NCBI GenBank assembly: GCA_937873315.1
Contig: CALMQX010000025.1
Span: 44,579 to 108,578 of the forward strand
Source of the DNA: an uncultured Nostocoides sp.
GTDB lineage: Bacteria > Actinomycetota > Actinomycetes > Actinomycetales > Dermatophilaceae
DNA length: 64,000 bases
Direction: 5' to 3'
The notes beneath the pieces are model-generated. The model saw only the letters and a list, made by a program, of their open reading frames with translations. It was not told the origin of the DNA and made no database searches. Below are positions 27,242 through 38,263 of this stretch, one piece after another. The translations under genes were made by a program, and so were the position numbers. Position 1 is the stretch's first letter, and each line of letters begins with the position of its first letter.

Positions 27242-28021
27242 ATGGATCTCGGCGCTCCGACCCTGGCGGCCTCCTACTCGCCGCTCACCGCCGATCACGT
27301 GCACGGACCGGTGGAGGCCGGCGTCGTGCTGGCTGCCTTCTCGCGCGGTTTCTATGTTGGCCTGCCCGGGATCGCCTCGGTGCTGCCCGTGATCAGCTCG
27401 GACGCGGCGGCCCTCCCCACGGCCGTGCGCCTGGGGAAGAGATCCGATGAGATCGACTGGGGAGTTCGCGCCGGCCACATCGTTGCGGTTGGCCAGGGCC
27501 GCATTGAGCTCCCCGGCGCGGTGATCCACGCGGTGCGCGAGTGGCGGCCGGCCACCGTGCGGCGGCCCGAACCCGACGGCGACGGCGTCCATCCGCGGCG
27601 CTCATTGCGCAAGCGCTGGCGCGACTTGGACCGGGGCCTGGCCGAGCAGATCACCGAGGCAGTACGTAAGCCGTCGCGGGTGCGGGGCCTCATCGGCCGG
27701 GGCTACGGCCTGACGCCCAGCTGCGATGACGCTCTTGCTGGCGCGCTCCTGGTGGCCTACGGATTGGACCTCCCGCCGACCCTGGCCAAGGAGATCCGTC
27801 CGCTCACCCATCGCACCACCAGCCTGTCCGCTTCACTGCTGCACGCGGCCATGGACGGGTATGCCGTGCCACAAGTCGCTGCCTTCGTCTCGGCCGCCGT
27901 GGCCGGCGATGCCAAGGCTGCCGAAGCGCTGCTGCCGCCGGTGCTCGCCATTGGGCACTCATCCGGGCGCGACCTCGTTGCCGGCGTCCTGGGTGCCCTT
28001 CGGGCTCTGGACCGCTCTTGA
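27242..28021 (+). CDS. allH: DUF2877 protein, AllH/YlbF-type
   Basis: This 259-residue protein is related to E. coli YlbF, renamed AllH, one of three subunits (AllF, AllG, AllH) reported for an oxamate carbamoyltransferase in allantoin breakdown. GRGYGLTPSCDDALAGALL and GHSSGRDLVAGVLGAL are the recognisable segments. The ATG at 27242 starts 35 bases from the divergent PucR gene. The two following genes encode the other two subunits, so all three are present in one operon. The pathway assignment rests on this grouping. Confidence 0.82.
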   Translation: MDLGAPTLAASYSPLTADHVHGPVEAGVVLAAFSRGFYVGLPGIASVLPVISSDAAALPTAVRLGKRSDEIDWGVRAGHIVAVGQGRIELPGAVIHAVREWRPATVRRPEPDGDGVHPRRSLRKRWRDLDRGLAEQITEAVRKPSRVRGLIGRGYGLTPSCDDALAGALLVAYGLDLPPTLAKEIRPLTHRTTSLSASLLHAAMDGYAVPQVAAFVSAAVAGDAKAAEALLPPVLAIGHSSGRDLVAGVLGALRALDRS

Positions 28022-28045
28022 TGCTCTGTCGGAAGGACTGTTGAC

Positions 28046-29563
28046 GTGGACGATGTCACCGCCGTGTACCTGCGCTCGGGTGCCTACTACGACTCGGTGA
28101 GCCTGATGCAGGTATCGCGCACGGTCGCCGACACGGCGGGCGTCCTGGCGGCGCAGGTGGCCATGGCGACCGAACTCAACATCGAGGTGCTCACCACCAT
28201 GGGCTTCGCCATCCCCGAAGGGGCGGCGGCCAACGACCTCGTCATCGCGTTGCGCGCGGCCAGCGTCGAAGGGCTGGCCGCCGGGGAAGCCGCGGTCGAG
28301 CTGGCCCTGGCCGAGCTTCGCTCCGGCCCGCGAGCAGGCTCGGGAGGCTTCGGTTCGGCCCCCGCACCTCGTACCCTGGGCGCCGCTGTCAAGCGCGGCG
28401 AGGCCACCATGGCCCTGATTTCGGTACCGGGGCAACACGCCGTGACCGAGACCCTTGACGCCATCGAGGCAGGCGTCTCCGTGATGCTCTTCTCCGACAA
28501 TGTCAGTCTCGAGGACGAGATTCGCCTCAAGGACACCGCAGCTGCTGCCGGGGTCTTGGTCATGGGTCCAGACTGCGGGACCGCGCTGGTCGGCGGGGTC
28601 GCCCTGGGTTTCGCCAATGTGGTTTCCGCCGGCGAGGTGGGCATGGTGGCCGCCTCCGGAACCGGCGCCCAACAGGTGATGTGCCTGCTGGATGCGGCCG
28701 GCGTCGGCATCAGCCACTGCCTTGGCACTGGCGGCCGCGACTTGAGTGCGGCCGTGGGCGGTCGCTCCACCCGAGCCGCCTTGGCTGCCTTGGCCGATGA
28801 CCCCAACACCGGTCGCATCATCGTGGTGAGCAAACCGCCCGATGACGCTGTGCTGGAGGAGGTCACGGCATATGCCGCTGGGCTGGGTCTGGATGTGACC
28901 TGGGCGATCCTGGGCCCGGGCCGCCAGGATCTCACCGCTGCGGTGGAGGATTTCTTGCGGCACAGCGGGATTCACGTGCCGACCTGGCCTGCCGTGCTAG
29001 TCGATGTGCCGGGGCGCCTGGCTGCCGGTGCCGAGGGTGGGGGCCTGCGAGGGCTCTTCTGCGGGGGCACTTTGGCCGATGAGGCGATGCTCATTGCGCA
29101 GGAGCGGCTGGGTGCCATCTACTCCAACATTCCGTTGCGGGCCGACTGGGCGCTCGGGCCGGAGCTGCGATCGGCGGGCCACGTGGTGATCGATTTCGGT
29201 GATGACGGCCTGACGCAGGGGCGCGCGCACCCGATGATCGACCCATCGCTGCGCCTGGAGCGGATCGCTGCCGAGGCCGCCGATCCCACCTGCGGGGTGC
29301 TCTTGCTCGACCTCGTCCTCGGCCATGGCGCGCACCCTGACCCGGCTGCGGAGCTTGCTGAAGCGATCGGGAGCGCGCGCGCCCGAGCGGCCGGAGACGG
29401 CCGCAGCCTGCCGGTCGTGGTTTCGCTGACGGGAACCGATCGCGATCCCCAGGACGCCGCTCGATCAACCCAACTGCTGGCAGCCGCCGGTGCCAGCGTG
29501 CTGCGCTCTAATGCCGAAGCCACTCGACTAGCCCTCGACCTGCTCACCGGAGTGACGCCATGA
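28046..29563 (+). CDS. fdrA: FdrA (AllF) acyl-CoA-synthetase-fold subunit
   Basis: This 505-residue protein has the succinyl-CoA-synthetase-like fold: an N-terminal segment (VYLRSGAYYDSVSLMQVS), a Rossmann part with MGPDCGTALVGG and SGTGAQQVMCLL, and a GLRGLFCGGTLADEAM domain. In E. coli FdrA (AllF) works with AllG and AllH to convert oxalurate and phosphate to oxamate and carbamoyl phosphate. A GGAAGGA ribosome site precedes the GTG at 28046. The stop overlaps the next start by 4 bases. No carbamate kinase gene lies in this window. Confidence 0.88.
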   Translation: MDDVTAVYLRSGAYYDSVSLMQVSRTVADTAGVLAAQVAMATELNIEVLTTMGFAIPEGAAANDLVIALRAASVEGLAAGEAAVELALAELRSGPRAGSGGFGSAPAPRTLGAAVKRGEATMALISVPGQHAVTETLDAIEAGVSVMLFSDNVSLEDEIRLKDTAAAAGVLVMGPDCGTALVGGVALGFANVVSAGEVGMVAASGTGAQQVMCLLDAAGVGISHCLGTGGRDLSAAVGGRSTRAALAALADDPNTGRIIVVSKPPDDAVLEEVTAYAAGLGLDVTWAILGPGRQDLTAAVEDFLRHSGIHVPTWPAVLVDVPGRLAAGAEGGGLRGLFCGGTLADEAMLIAQERLGAIYSNIPLRADWALGPELRSAGHVVIDFGDDGLTQGRAHPMIDPSLRLERIAAEAADPTCGVLLLDLVLGHGAHPDPAAELAEAIGSARARAAGDGRSLPVVVSLTGTDRDPQDAARSTQLLAAAGASVLRSNAEATRLALDLLTGVTP

Positions 29564-30969
29564 CCAGCCCCCCACTGCAGGGACTTCTGCACACCGAACC
29601 CGTCGTTGCGACCGCTGGCGTGTCGCTCTTTGCCGAGGCGCTGCGCGATCAGGCGGTGGCGGTCGCCGAGACCGACTGGATGCCGCCGATGGCCGGCACC
29701 GAGGCTGAGCTCGCCCGGGTCATGGCGGACCCGAGGCGAGCCGCAGCCAACGCGCTGGCCCATGCGCGCATGGTGGCTGCCGAGGCGTCCTTGGTGGACG
29801 TGCGCCCAGCCGCGCAGTGCCTGGGTCTGGAACGAGGCACCTTCCTGCATGCGGGACCGCCGATCGAGTGGGCGCGCGCGTCCGGACCGATGCGCGGAGC
29901 CCTCATTGGCGCGGCCCTCTTTGAAGGACTTGCCGACACCCCGCAGGAGGCGGAGCGCCAACTGGAACGTGGGGCCTTCGACCTCGAGCCCTGCCACCAC
30001 CGTGATGCCGTCGGGCCCATGGCCGGAGTGGTTTCGCCCTCGATGTGGATGTACGAGTTGCGCGACGAGGTGCATGACAACACCTCGTGGTGCTCCCTGA
30101 ACGAGGGCCTGGGCAAAGTGCTGCGCTACGGGGCCTACGGTCCGGAGGTGATCGAGCGCTTGCACTGGATGACCCGGGTGCTCGGGCCGCTGGTGCAGCA
30201 ATCCGTGCGCGCCACCGGCCCCGTCGATATCAAGGGGATCATCGCCCAAATGCTGCAGATGGGCGACGAGGGGCACAACCGTAATCGCGCCGGCTCCTTG
30301 ATGCTATTGCGTGAGCTCCTGCCCGGGCTGATCACTGCCCAGGCTCCCGCCAGTGACATTGCCGAGGCGGTGCGCTTCTCTGGAGCCAATGAGCACTTCT
30401 TCCTCAACGTGGGTATGCCGGCCTGCAAACTTGCGACGCTGGCAGCGCACGGCATACCCGGGTCGACGATCGTGACCACGATGGCCCGAAATGGCACCGA
30501 CTTCGGCATTCGGGTCTCGGGAACTGGCGATGCCTGGTTTACCGGGCCGGCGAATACCCCGCAGGGTCTCTTCCTGGGGGACTACGGGCCGGAGGATGCC
30601 AACCCCGACATTGGCGACTCGGCGATCACCGAGACCGGGGGGATCGGCGGCTTCGCGATGGCCGCGGCGCCGGCGATCGTGAAGTTCGTGGGCGGTGATG
30701 TGCCCTTCGCGCTGGAGGCGACCCAGCGGATGTACGCGATCACCCAAGGCGAGCACACGGCATACACCGTGCCGATCTTGGAGTTCCGTGGGACGCCGAC
30801 CGGCATTGACGTGACCAAGGTGGTGCGCACCGGAATCCTCCCTCAGATCAACACCGGGATGGCGGGCGCGGTCGCGGGAACCGGTCAGGTCGGGGCCGGA
30901 TTGGTGACTCCACCGCAGGAGTGTTTCCCGGCCGCCTTGACTGCTCTCGCGGTTGCTCTTCCGGACTAA
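29560..30969 (+). CDS. allG: DUF1116 protein, AllG/YlbE-type
   Basis: This 469-residue protein of the DUF1116 family corresponds to E. coli YlbE (AllG), the third part of the proposed oxamate carbamoyltransferase. MGDEGHNRNRAGSLMLLREL, SGANEHFFLNVGMPA and ARNGTDFGIRVSGTGD are diagnostic. It is the last gene of the three-gene AllHFG-type unit, coupled to fdrA by ATGA. folD follows after 15 bases and could be in the same transcript, though its function is unrelated. Confidence 0.87.
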   Translation: MTSPPLQGLLHTEPVVATAGVSLFAEALRDQAVAVAETDWMPPMAGTEAELARVMADPRRAAANALAHARMVAAEASLVDVRPAAQCLGLERGTFLHAGPPIEWARASGPMRGALIGAALFEGLADTPQEAERQLERGAFDLEPCHHRDAVGPMAGVVSPSMWMYELRDEVHDNTSWCSLNEGLGKVLRYGAYGPEVIERLHWMTRVLGPLVQQSVRATGPVDIKGIIAQMLQMGDEGHNRNRAGSLMLLRELLPGLITAQAPASDIAEAVRFSGANEHFFLNVGMPACKLATLAAHGIPGSTIVTTMARNGTDFGIRVSGTGDAWFTGPANTPQGLFLGDYGPEDANPDIGDSAITETGGIGGFAMAAAPAIVKFVGGDVPFALEATQRMYAITQGEHTAYTVPILEFRGTPTGIDVTKVVRTGILPQINTGMAGAVAGTGQVGAGLVTPPQECFPAALTALAVALPD

Positions 30970-30984
30970 TGCCACTCTGGCAGG

Positions 30985-31866
30985 ATGAGCGGCGTGAGCG
31001 CACAAATCCTCGACGGCAAGGCCATCCTCGACACCATCAAGGGCGAGTTGCGCGAGCGGGTCGCGGCGCTCGCTGAGCGCGGCATACAGCCGGGGCTTGG
31101 CACCATCCTGGTGGGCGATGACCCCGGTTCGCAGTGGTATGTCGGTGCTAAGCATCGCGACTGCGCCGAGATCGGACTGCGCAGCTTCCGCCACGACCTG
31201 CCGGCCGACTCGAGCATGGCGGACGTCCTGGCGGTGATCCAGCAGCTCAATGCCGACCCCGAGTGCACGGGCTTTATCGTCCAGCAACCCACCGGCTTGG
31301 ACGAGCATGCGCTCCTCTCGGCGGTGGATCCCCGCAAGGACGTCGACGGACTGCACCCCACCAACCTGGGTTGGCTCGTGCTGGGGCGCCCGGCCCCGCT
31401 GCCCTGCACGCCGGTGGGCTGTATCGAGTTGCTGCGCCGGTATGACGTGCCGATCGCCGGGGCGCATGTCGTGGTGGTCGGGCGGGGGCTGACAGTCGGC
31501 CGTCCGATCGGCCTGATCCTGACTCGGCGCTCAGAGAATGCGACGGTCACGCTGTGCCACACCGCTACCCGCGATCTTGCTGCTGAGGTGCGCCGCGCAG
31601 ACATCGTCATCGCCGCCGCCGGCGTGCCGGGAGTGGTCACCGCCGACATGGTCAAGCCGGGTGCCGCGGTTCTCGACGTGGGCGTCTCGCGCATCGTGGA
31701 GGAGGACACCGGCCGCACCAAGGTCGCCGGTGATGTCGCCGACGACGTTCGCGAGGTGGCCGGCTGGATCAGCCCGAACCCTGGTGGCGTGGGTCCGATG
31801 ACCCGAGCGATGCTGCTGAGCAATATCGTCGAGATTGCCGAGCAGCAGGCGGCCGCCGCGGGATGA
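30985..31866 (+). CDS. folD: Bifunctional methylenetetrahydrofolate dehydrogenase/cyclohydrolase
   Basis: This 293-residue enzyme interconverts 5,10-methylene- and 10-formyl-tetrahydrofolate using NADP. The catalytic Lys sits in YVGAKHRDC. The folate pocket is seen in [10 protein letters not shown] and the C-terminal [11 protein letters not shown]. The nucleotide loop [11 protein letters not shown] is the actinobacterial form of the usual GRSxxVG motif. The start at 30985 (ATG) follows the AllG stop by 15 bases. It is coupled by 4 bases to the DUF3017 gene. Confidence 0.96.
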   Translation: MSGVSAQILDGKAILDTIKGELRERVAALAERGIQPGLGTILVGDDPGSQWYVGAKHRDCAEIGLRSFRHDLPADSSMADVLAVIQQLNADPECTGFIVQQPTGLDEHALLSAVDPRKDVDGLHPTNLGWLVLGRPAPLPCTPVGCIELLRRYDVPIAGAHVVVVGRGLTVGRPIGLILTRRSENATVTLCHTATRDLAAEVRRADIVIAAAGVPGVVTADMVKPGAAVLDVGVSRIVEEDTGRTKVAGDVADDVREVAGWISPNPGGVGPMTRAMLLSNIVEIAEQQAAAAG

Positions 31867-32195
31867 CCGGTCCGTCGAGCGGGTCAACCCCGGACAGCGC
31901 CGTTGGCCGCGGCTCTGATGCTCCTCCCCGCAACACCACACTCGGGCTGTGGTGGGTCGTGGCGGCGGGTGTCGCGATCGGCCTCGGCCTCGCGGCGATG
32001 GATCACATGTGGCGGGCAACTGCCGTCATCGCGGCCGCTCTGGTGGCCGGGGCCGTCATTCGAGTTCTCGCACCGGCCCCCCTGGCCGGCGGCTTGCGAA
32101 GCCGCCGGGCACAGGTGGACGCCGCGATCCTTCTGGTGCTGGCCATTGCCGTGGCGCTCTCGGGTTTCACCCTCGATCTGACCGCCAAGGTCTAG
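31863..32195 (+). CDS. DUF3017 small membrane protein
   Basis: This 110-residue protein has a polar N terminus (residues 1-25, rich in Ser/Gly/Pro) and three hydrophobic helices, matching actinobacterial DUF3017. Linkage to folD is common in that phylum. Function is unknown. It overlaps the folD stop by ATGA and converges on mdh. Confidence 0.8.
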   Translation: MTGPSSGSTPDSAVGRGSDAPPRNTTLGLWWVVAAGVAIGLGLAAMDHMWRATAVIAAALVAGAVIRVLAPAPLAGGLRSRRAQVDAAILLVLAIAVALSGFTLDLTAKV

Positions 32196-32227
32196 TCAGC
32201 CATCGTCTGGCCAGCCCAGGGCACCGA

Positions 32228-33211
32228 TCAGATCAGGCCGAGGTCCTTGACCTGATCGCGCTCTCCGGCCAGCCGGGCCAGCGACGCTTCGATCCGCTGA
32301 CGGCTGAAGTCGTTGAGGTCAAGGCCCTGGACGATGGCGTATTCGCCATTCTCCACGGTGCACGGGAAGGAGCTGATCAGGCCCTCGGGGAGACCGTAGG
32401 AGCCATCGCTGGGCACGGACATGGAGACGACCTCGCCGTTGGTGCCGAGCATCCAGTCGCGCATGTGGTCGATCGTGGCGTTGGCTGCGGAGGCCGCCGA
32501 GGACAGTCCGCGGGCTTTGATGATGGCGCCACCACGGGTCGCAACCGTGGGGATATAGGTCTCGGAGATCCAGGCCTCATCGACCAGTTCTGCCGCCGCC
32601 TGCCCACGCACCGTGGTGTGGAAGAGGTCGGGGTACATCGAGTCGTCGTGGTTGCCCCAGATCGCCAGGCCCTTGATCTCGTCCACGGGGACCTCGAGCT
32701 TCTTGGCGAGCATCGACTTGGCCCGGTTGTGGTCGAGCCGGGTCAAGGCGTTGAAGCGCTCGCGGGGGATGTCGGGGGCATTCGACATCGCGATCAGGGC
32801 GTTGGTGTTGGCCGGGTTGCCGGTGACCAGGATCTTGACGTCGTCCGCGGCGACCTTGTTCAGGGCAGCACCCTGGCCGGTGAAGATCTTGCCATTGGCG
32901 GCGAGCAGGTCGGCGCGGTCCATGCCCTCCTTACGGGGCATGGCACCCACGAGCATGGCCGCATTGACACCGTCGAAAACCTGCTCCGGGTCATCCCCGA
33001 TGACGACATTGGCCAGGGTCGGGAAAGCGCAGTCGTCCAGCTCCATGACGACACCCTCAAGAGCCCCGAGTGCGGGGGTGATCTCGAGCAGTCGCAGCTC
33101 GATCGGGGTGTCCGGGCCGAGCAGGCTGCCGCTGGCGAGACGGAAAAGCAGGCTGTAACCGATCTGGCCGGCGGCGCCGGTGACGGCGACCTTGACGGGT
33201 GTGGTGCTCAC
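32228..33211 (-). CDS. mdh: Malate dehydrogenase
   Basis: This 327-residue NAD-dependent malate dehydrogenase belongs to the cytosolic-like type common in actinobacteria. [17 protein letters not shown] is the dinucleotide loop. The substrate Arg residues lie in [13 protein letters not shown], and the catalytic His in [12 protein letters not shown]. The GTG at 33211 starts [12 protein letters not shown] behind a GAAGGGG ribosome site. The gene converges with the folD-DUF3017 unit. It is part of the TCA cycle with the monomeric isocitrate dehydrogenase nearby. Confidence 0.96.
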   Translation of the reverse strand: MSTTPVKVAVTGAAGQIGYSLLFRLASGSLLGPDTPIELRLLEITPALGALEGVVMELDDCAFPTLANVVIGDDPEQVFDGVNAAMLVGAMPRKEGMDRADLLAANGKIFTGQGAALNKVAADDVKILVTGNPANTNALIAMSNAPDIPRERFNALTRLDHNRAKSMLAKKLEVPVDEIKGLAIWGNHDDSMYPDLFHTTVRGQAAAELVDEAWISETYIPTVATRGGAIIKARGLSSAASAANATIDHMRDWMLGTNGEVVSMSVPSDGSYGLPEGLISSFPCTVENGEYAIVQGLDLNDFSRQRIEASLARLAGERDQVKDLGLI

Positions 33212-33358
33212 GGTGAATGCGCCCCTTCGCGGGTCGAGGGAATGGTCCACCCATGACGTTAGCAGCGCCGCCTGCGCTCGCGTGCTCGAGGTGCTCAGCC
33301 GGTCCCTGGGCGCCCTCGGACGTGGTCGCCGGTCGGCGCCTGCGCGCACCAAAGACGA

Positions 33359-33395
33359 CGGTGGGGTCGGCTCCGCGTCGGAGCCAACCCCACCG
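33359..33395 (-). terminator. Hairpin terminator after the aquaporin gene
   Basis: A 17-bp stem (33359-33375 with 33379-33395) with a 3-base loop lies 23 bases past the aquaporin stop on the minus strand. It has one imperfect pair, which becomes a U-G wobble in the leftward transcript. A CGTCTTTGG stretch follows. It separates the aquaporin from mdh transcription. Confidence 0.75.
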
Positions 33396-33418
33396 TCAGT
33401 GAGTGCTTGGGTTTTGGC

Positions 33419-34234
33419 CTAGCGAGCCGCGTCCGGGTCGACGCCCTCCGCCACGCGCAGATCCACGACGTCGATCTCACCGGAGATATCGCGGTCCCGG
33501 CGGTCCACGCCGGTGACCAGGTGGAAGGTCGCACCGGCAATGGCCGCACCCACGATCGGCGCCAGCCAGAAGGCCCACAACTGTCCGGGGGCTCCCGCGC
33601 CATTGAAGAAGGCCACAGCGGTCGAACGGGCCGGGTTGACCGACGTGTTGGAGATCGGGATGGAGATCAGGTGGATGAGGGTCAGGCCGAGACCGATCGC
33701 AATCGGGGCAAAGCCGTCAGGGGCGCGCGAGTCAGTGGCACCCAGGATGATGTAGAGGAAGACCGCGGTCAGGATCGCCTCGGCCACCAGCACCGCCATC
33801 AGCGAGTAGCCCCCCGGGGAGTTCTCGGCGTACCCATTGGCCGCCATATGGCCGGTCGGGTCGAAGCCGTCCTTGCCCCGGGCGATGCCCCACAGGGCCA
33901 GACCGGCCACCAGGCCACCGGCCACCTGAGCGACGATATAGCCGGGGACATCGCGCCACTCGAAGCGCTTGGCGACGCTGAGTCCGATCGTGACCGCCGG
34001 GTTGAAGTGCCCCCCGGAGATGTGGCCCACGGCATACGCCATGGTGAGCACGGTCAGACCGAACGCGAGCGCGACCCCGAGGAAGCCGATGCCGAGCAGC
34101 ATGCTCTGGCCGGCGACAAGGTTCCCGGCGAGGAATGTCGCGGCGAAGATCGCCGATCCGCAACCGCCGAAAACGAGCCAGAAGGTGCCGAGAAATTCGG
34201 CTCCGAGACGCTGGACCTGCGTGGGTGTAGTCAT
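33419..34234 (-). CDS. aqpZ: Aquaporin (MIP family), AqpZ-like
   Basis: This 271-residue membrane channel has both NPA boxes: [12 protein letters not shown] (about residues 64-75) and [10 protein letters not shown] (about 180-190). Six hydrophobic helices and narrow-filter residues typical of water channels are visible, such as Arg after the second NPA. The ATG at 34234 gives [11 protein letters not shown]; another ATG at 34243 adds three residues. A glycerol channel cannot be excluded but the sequence resembles AqpZ more. A strong hairpin follows the gene. Confidence 0.93.
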   Translation of the reverse strand: MTTPTQVQRLGAEFLGTFWLVFGGCGSAIFAATFLAGNLVAGQSMLLGIGFLGVALAFGLTVLTMAYAVGHISGGHFNPAVTIGLSVAKRFEWRDVPGYIVAQVAGGLVAGLALWGIARGKDGFDPTGHMAANGYAENSPGGYSLMAVLVAEAILTAVFLYIILGATDSRAPDGFAPIAIGLGLTLIHLISIPISNTSVNPARSTAVAFFNGAGAPGQLWAFWLAPIVGAAIAGATFHLVTGVDRRDRDISGEIDVVDLRVAEGVDPDAAR

Positions 34235-34343
34235 GATGGCCATTCTGCCCACACTTGGCGCGCGGGTGGGAGAGGCATGCCGCGGGCGGCGCGCCGCAGC
34301 ACGCCGCCCGGTGGGCACACCCTCACCTCAGCAGGGCCAGGGA

Positions 34344-36599
<2,256 letters not shown>

Positions 36600-36618
36600 C
36601 AAACCCTACCGCGTCACC

Positions 36619-36744
36619 CTTTTCCTCTGCTAGGTCACCTTTCCGGGCCGACCCACATCATCATGCGTATGCCGCGGTCCGCGCAGGTGTGCTGAGTCGG
36701 CCGGCGCCCCCGCGGGTGCTGAGTCGGCCGGCGCGCCCGCGGTT
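36619..36744. repeat. Dispersed intergenic repeat, copy A, with two 27-bp tandem units
   Basis: This element starts CTTTTCCTCTGCTAGGTCACC and, 47 bases from its start, has CGTATGCCGCGGT, then AGGTGTGCTGAGTC. The same blocks at identical spacing form copy B at 42129. After the shared part, two 27-bp units (36691-36717 and 36718-36744) begin GCTGAGTCGGCCGGCGC. It fills the gap between icd and the S10 peptidase gene. No reading frame is apparent. Confidence 0.85.
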
Positions 36745-36752
36745 CCGAGTCG

Positions 36753-38252
36753 CTAGGCCGACGTTCGGGTGATGAAGGCTGCCAGGTCCGCCGACTGCTG
36801 CTGCCGCGAGGGCTCGTGTACGTACATCATGTGCCCGGCCTCGTAGTACGCCTCCTCGATCATGGCGGTGCTCGGCACATCGAGGTGCGCCAGCGAGTCC
36901 TCAACGCCCGCGAAGGGTGTCGCCCCGTCGTAATAGCCGTATGCCACGTGAACCCTCAGGTGCGGATTGCTGCGGATGACTTCAGCGAGCTGCCCGGTGA
37001 CGTCGATCGGTTTGCCGACAAACTCCTTGAAGGACCACTCCGCATTGGCCGCAAAGGACAACTGCGTGTACGGCACATCGCTTTCGTACTCGAGTTCCGC
37101 TCGCACGTAGTGATTCCACGCGGCGGAGTAGGCCCCGCTGATCGCGCTGTACGAAGGATCCTCGCCGGCGACCTCGGGGCTGCCCATCGACGCCGGACCG
37201 GTGAAGCGGGTGTCGAGTCGCCCCACCACGAGTCCCTGCGCGCGCAGCAGCTCGGTGTAGTACCGCTGATGCTCGATCCGCAGCCCGGCGCGCTCGACCC
37301 AGTCCGCGCTCACCCCGATCAGGCCAGCGATCCGCTCGGCATGGGCGCGGCGCTGCGCGGCAGGGAGCCGATGGCCGCGCGAGAGCGCGAGCAGGTAGTC
37401 GCCCTCGGCATACTCCCGGGCCTGCGCCAGCACCGAGCGCAGCGTTCGGCGGCCGTGCAGCCCGTGGTAGTGCGCGGTCGCGGCATAGGTCGGCAGGAAC
37501 CCCGCGCAAGCCCGGTCATTGTGGAAGTCGAAATCCAAGGTGCCGAAGTCCAGCGCGCAGGACAGCAGGATCAGCCCGTTCAGGGTGAGGGCATAGGTCG
37601 ACTGCAGGTATGCCGCGAGCGCCGCTGCCCGGGTCGTGCCATAAGACTCACCCGCCAGGAATTTCGGTGAGAGCCAGCGGTTATGGCGGGTCGTCCACAG
37701 GCGGATGACCTCGCCCACCGACTCCAGATCCGCAGTGAACCCGTGGAAGTCGGCGGCCTTCTCGCCGTCAACGGGACGCGAGAAGCCGGTGGAAACCGGG
37801 TCGATGAACACCAGGTCAGCCACCGCCAGCAGGGTTTCCGGGTTGTCCACCAGGGCGTAGGGCGGGGGCGTGAGGGCACCCACATCGCCGCTGTCGACCC
37901 GGCGCGGACCCAGTAGTCCCAGGTGCAGCCACACCGAGGAGGACCCGGGGCCGCCGTTGAAGGCAAAAACCACCGGCCGGTTCTGGCCCTTGCGTGGGGC
38001 CACGACATAGCTGGTCACGAAGATCTCGGCCTTGGGCTGAAATCCGGTGAAGGCGCCGGCCTCGTCCTTGCTCTCCTGGCGCAAGACGACCCGCCCCGTA
38101 GTGGCGGTGTAGCGCAGGGTGCGGGACCCGATGGTCAGGGTATGCCGGGTGCTCACCTGATCGTCGTGGGCTGCGCGTTCCTCGGGCTGGGCAGGGTCCT
38201 TGGCACGCTTCGTGGATGGTGCGGTCGTTGTCTGCTCAGGTCCCTCAGCCAT
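36753..38252 (-). CDS. Serine carboxypeptidase-like protein (peptidase family S10)
   Basis: This 499-residue alpha/beta-hydrolase has the oxyanion-hole segment FNGGPGSSS (about 98-106), nucleophile Ser203 in GESYGTTR, an Asp in GYYDGATPF and the His in EAGHMMYVHEPS, so the triad is complete. No signal peptide is visible; the N-terminal 35 residues are charged (TKRAKDPAQPEERAA). A cytoplasmic peptidase of unknown substrate is implied. The ATG at 38252 was chosen because upstream sequence is short and lies against galK. Confidence 0.9.
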   Translation of the reverse strand: MAEGPEQTTTAPSTKRAKDPAQPEERAAHDDQVSTRHTLTIGSRTLRYTATTGRVVLRQESKDEAGAFTGFQPKAEIFVTSYVVAPRKGQNRPVVFAFNGGPGSSSVWLHLGLLGPRRVDSGDVGALTPPPYALVDNPETLLAVADLVFIDPVSTGFSRPVDGEKAADFHGFTADLESVGEVIRLWTTRHNRWLSPKFLAGESYGTTRAAALAAYLQSTYALTLNGLILLSCALDFGTLDFDFHNDRACAGFLPTYAATAHYHGLHGRRTLRSVLAQAREYAEGDYLLALSRGHRLPAAQRRAHAERIAGLIGVSADWVERAGLRIEHQRYYTELLRAQGLVVGRLDTRFTGPASMGSPEVAGEDPSYSAISGAYSAAWNHYVRAELEYESDVPYTQLSFAANAEWSFKEFVGKPIDVTGQLAEVIRSNPHLRVHVAYGYYDGATPFAGVEDSLAHLDVPSTAMIEEAYYEAGHMMYVHEPSRQQQSADLAAFITRTSA

Positions 38253-38263
38253 GCCGCCAAACC

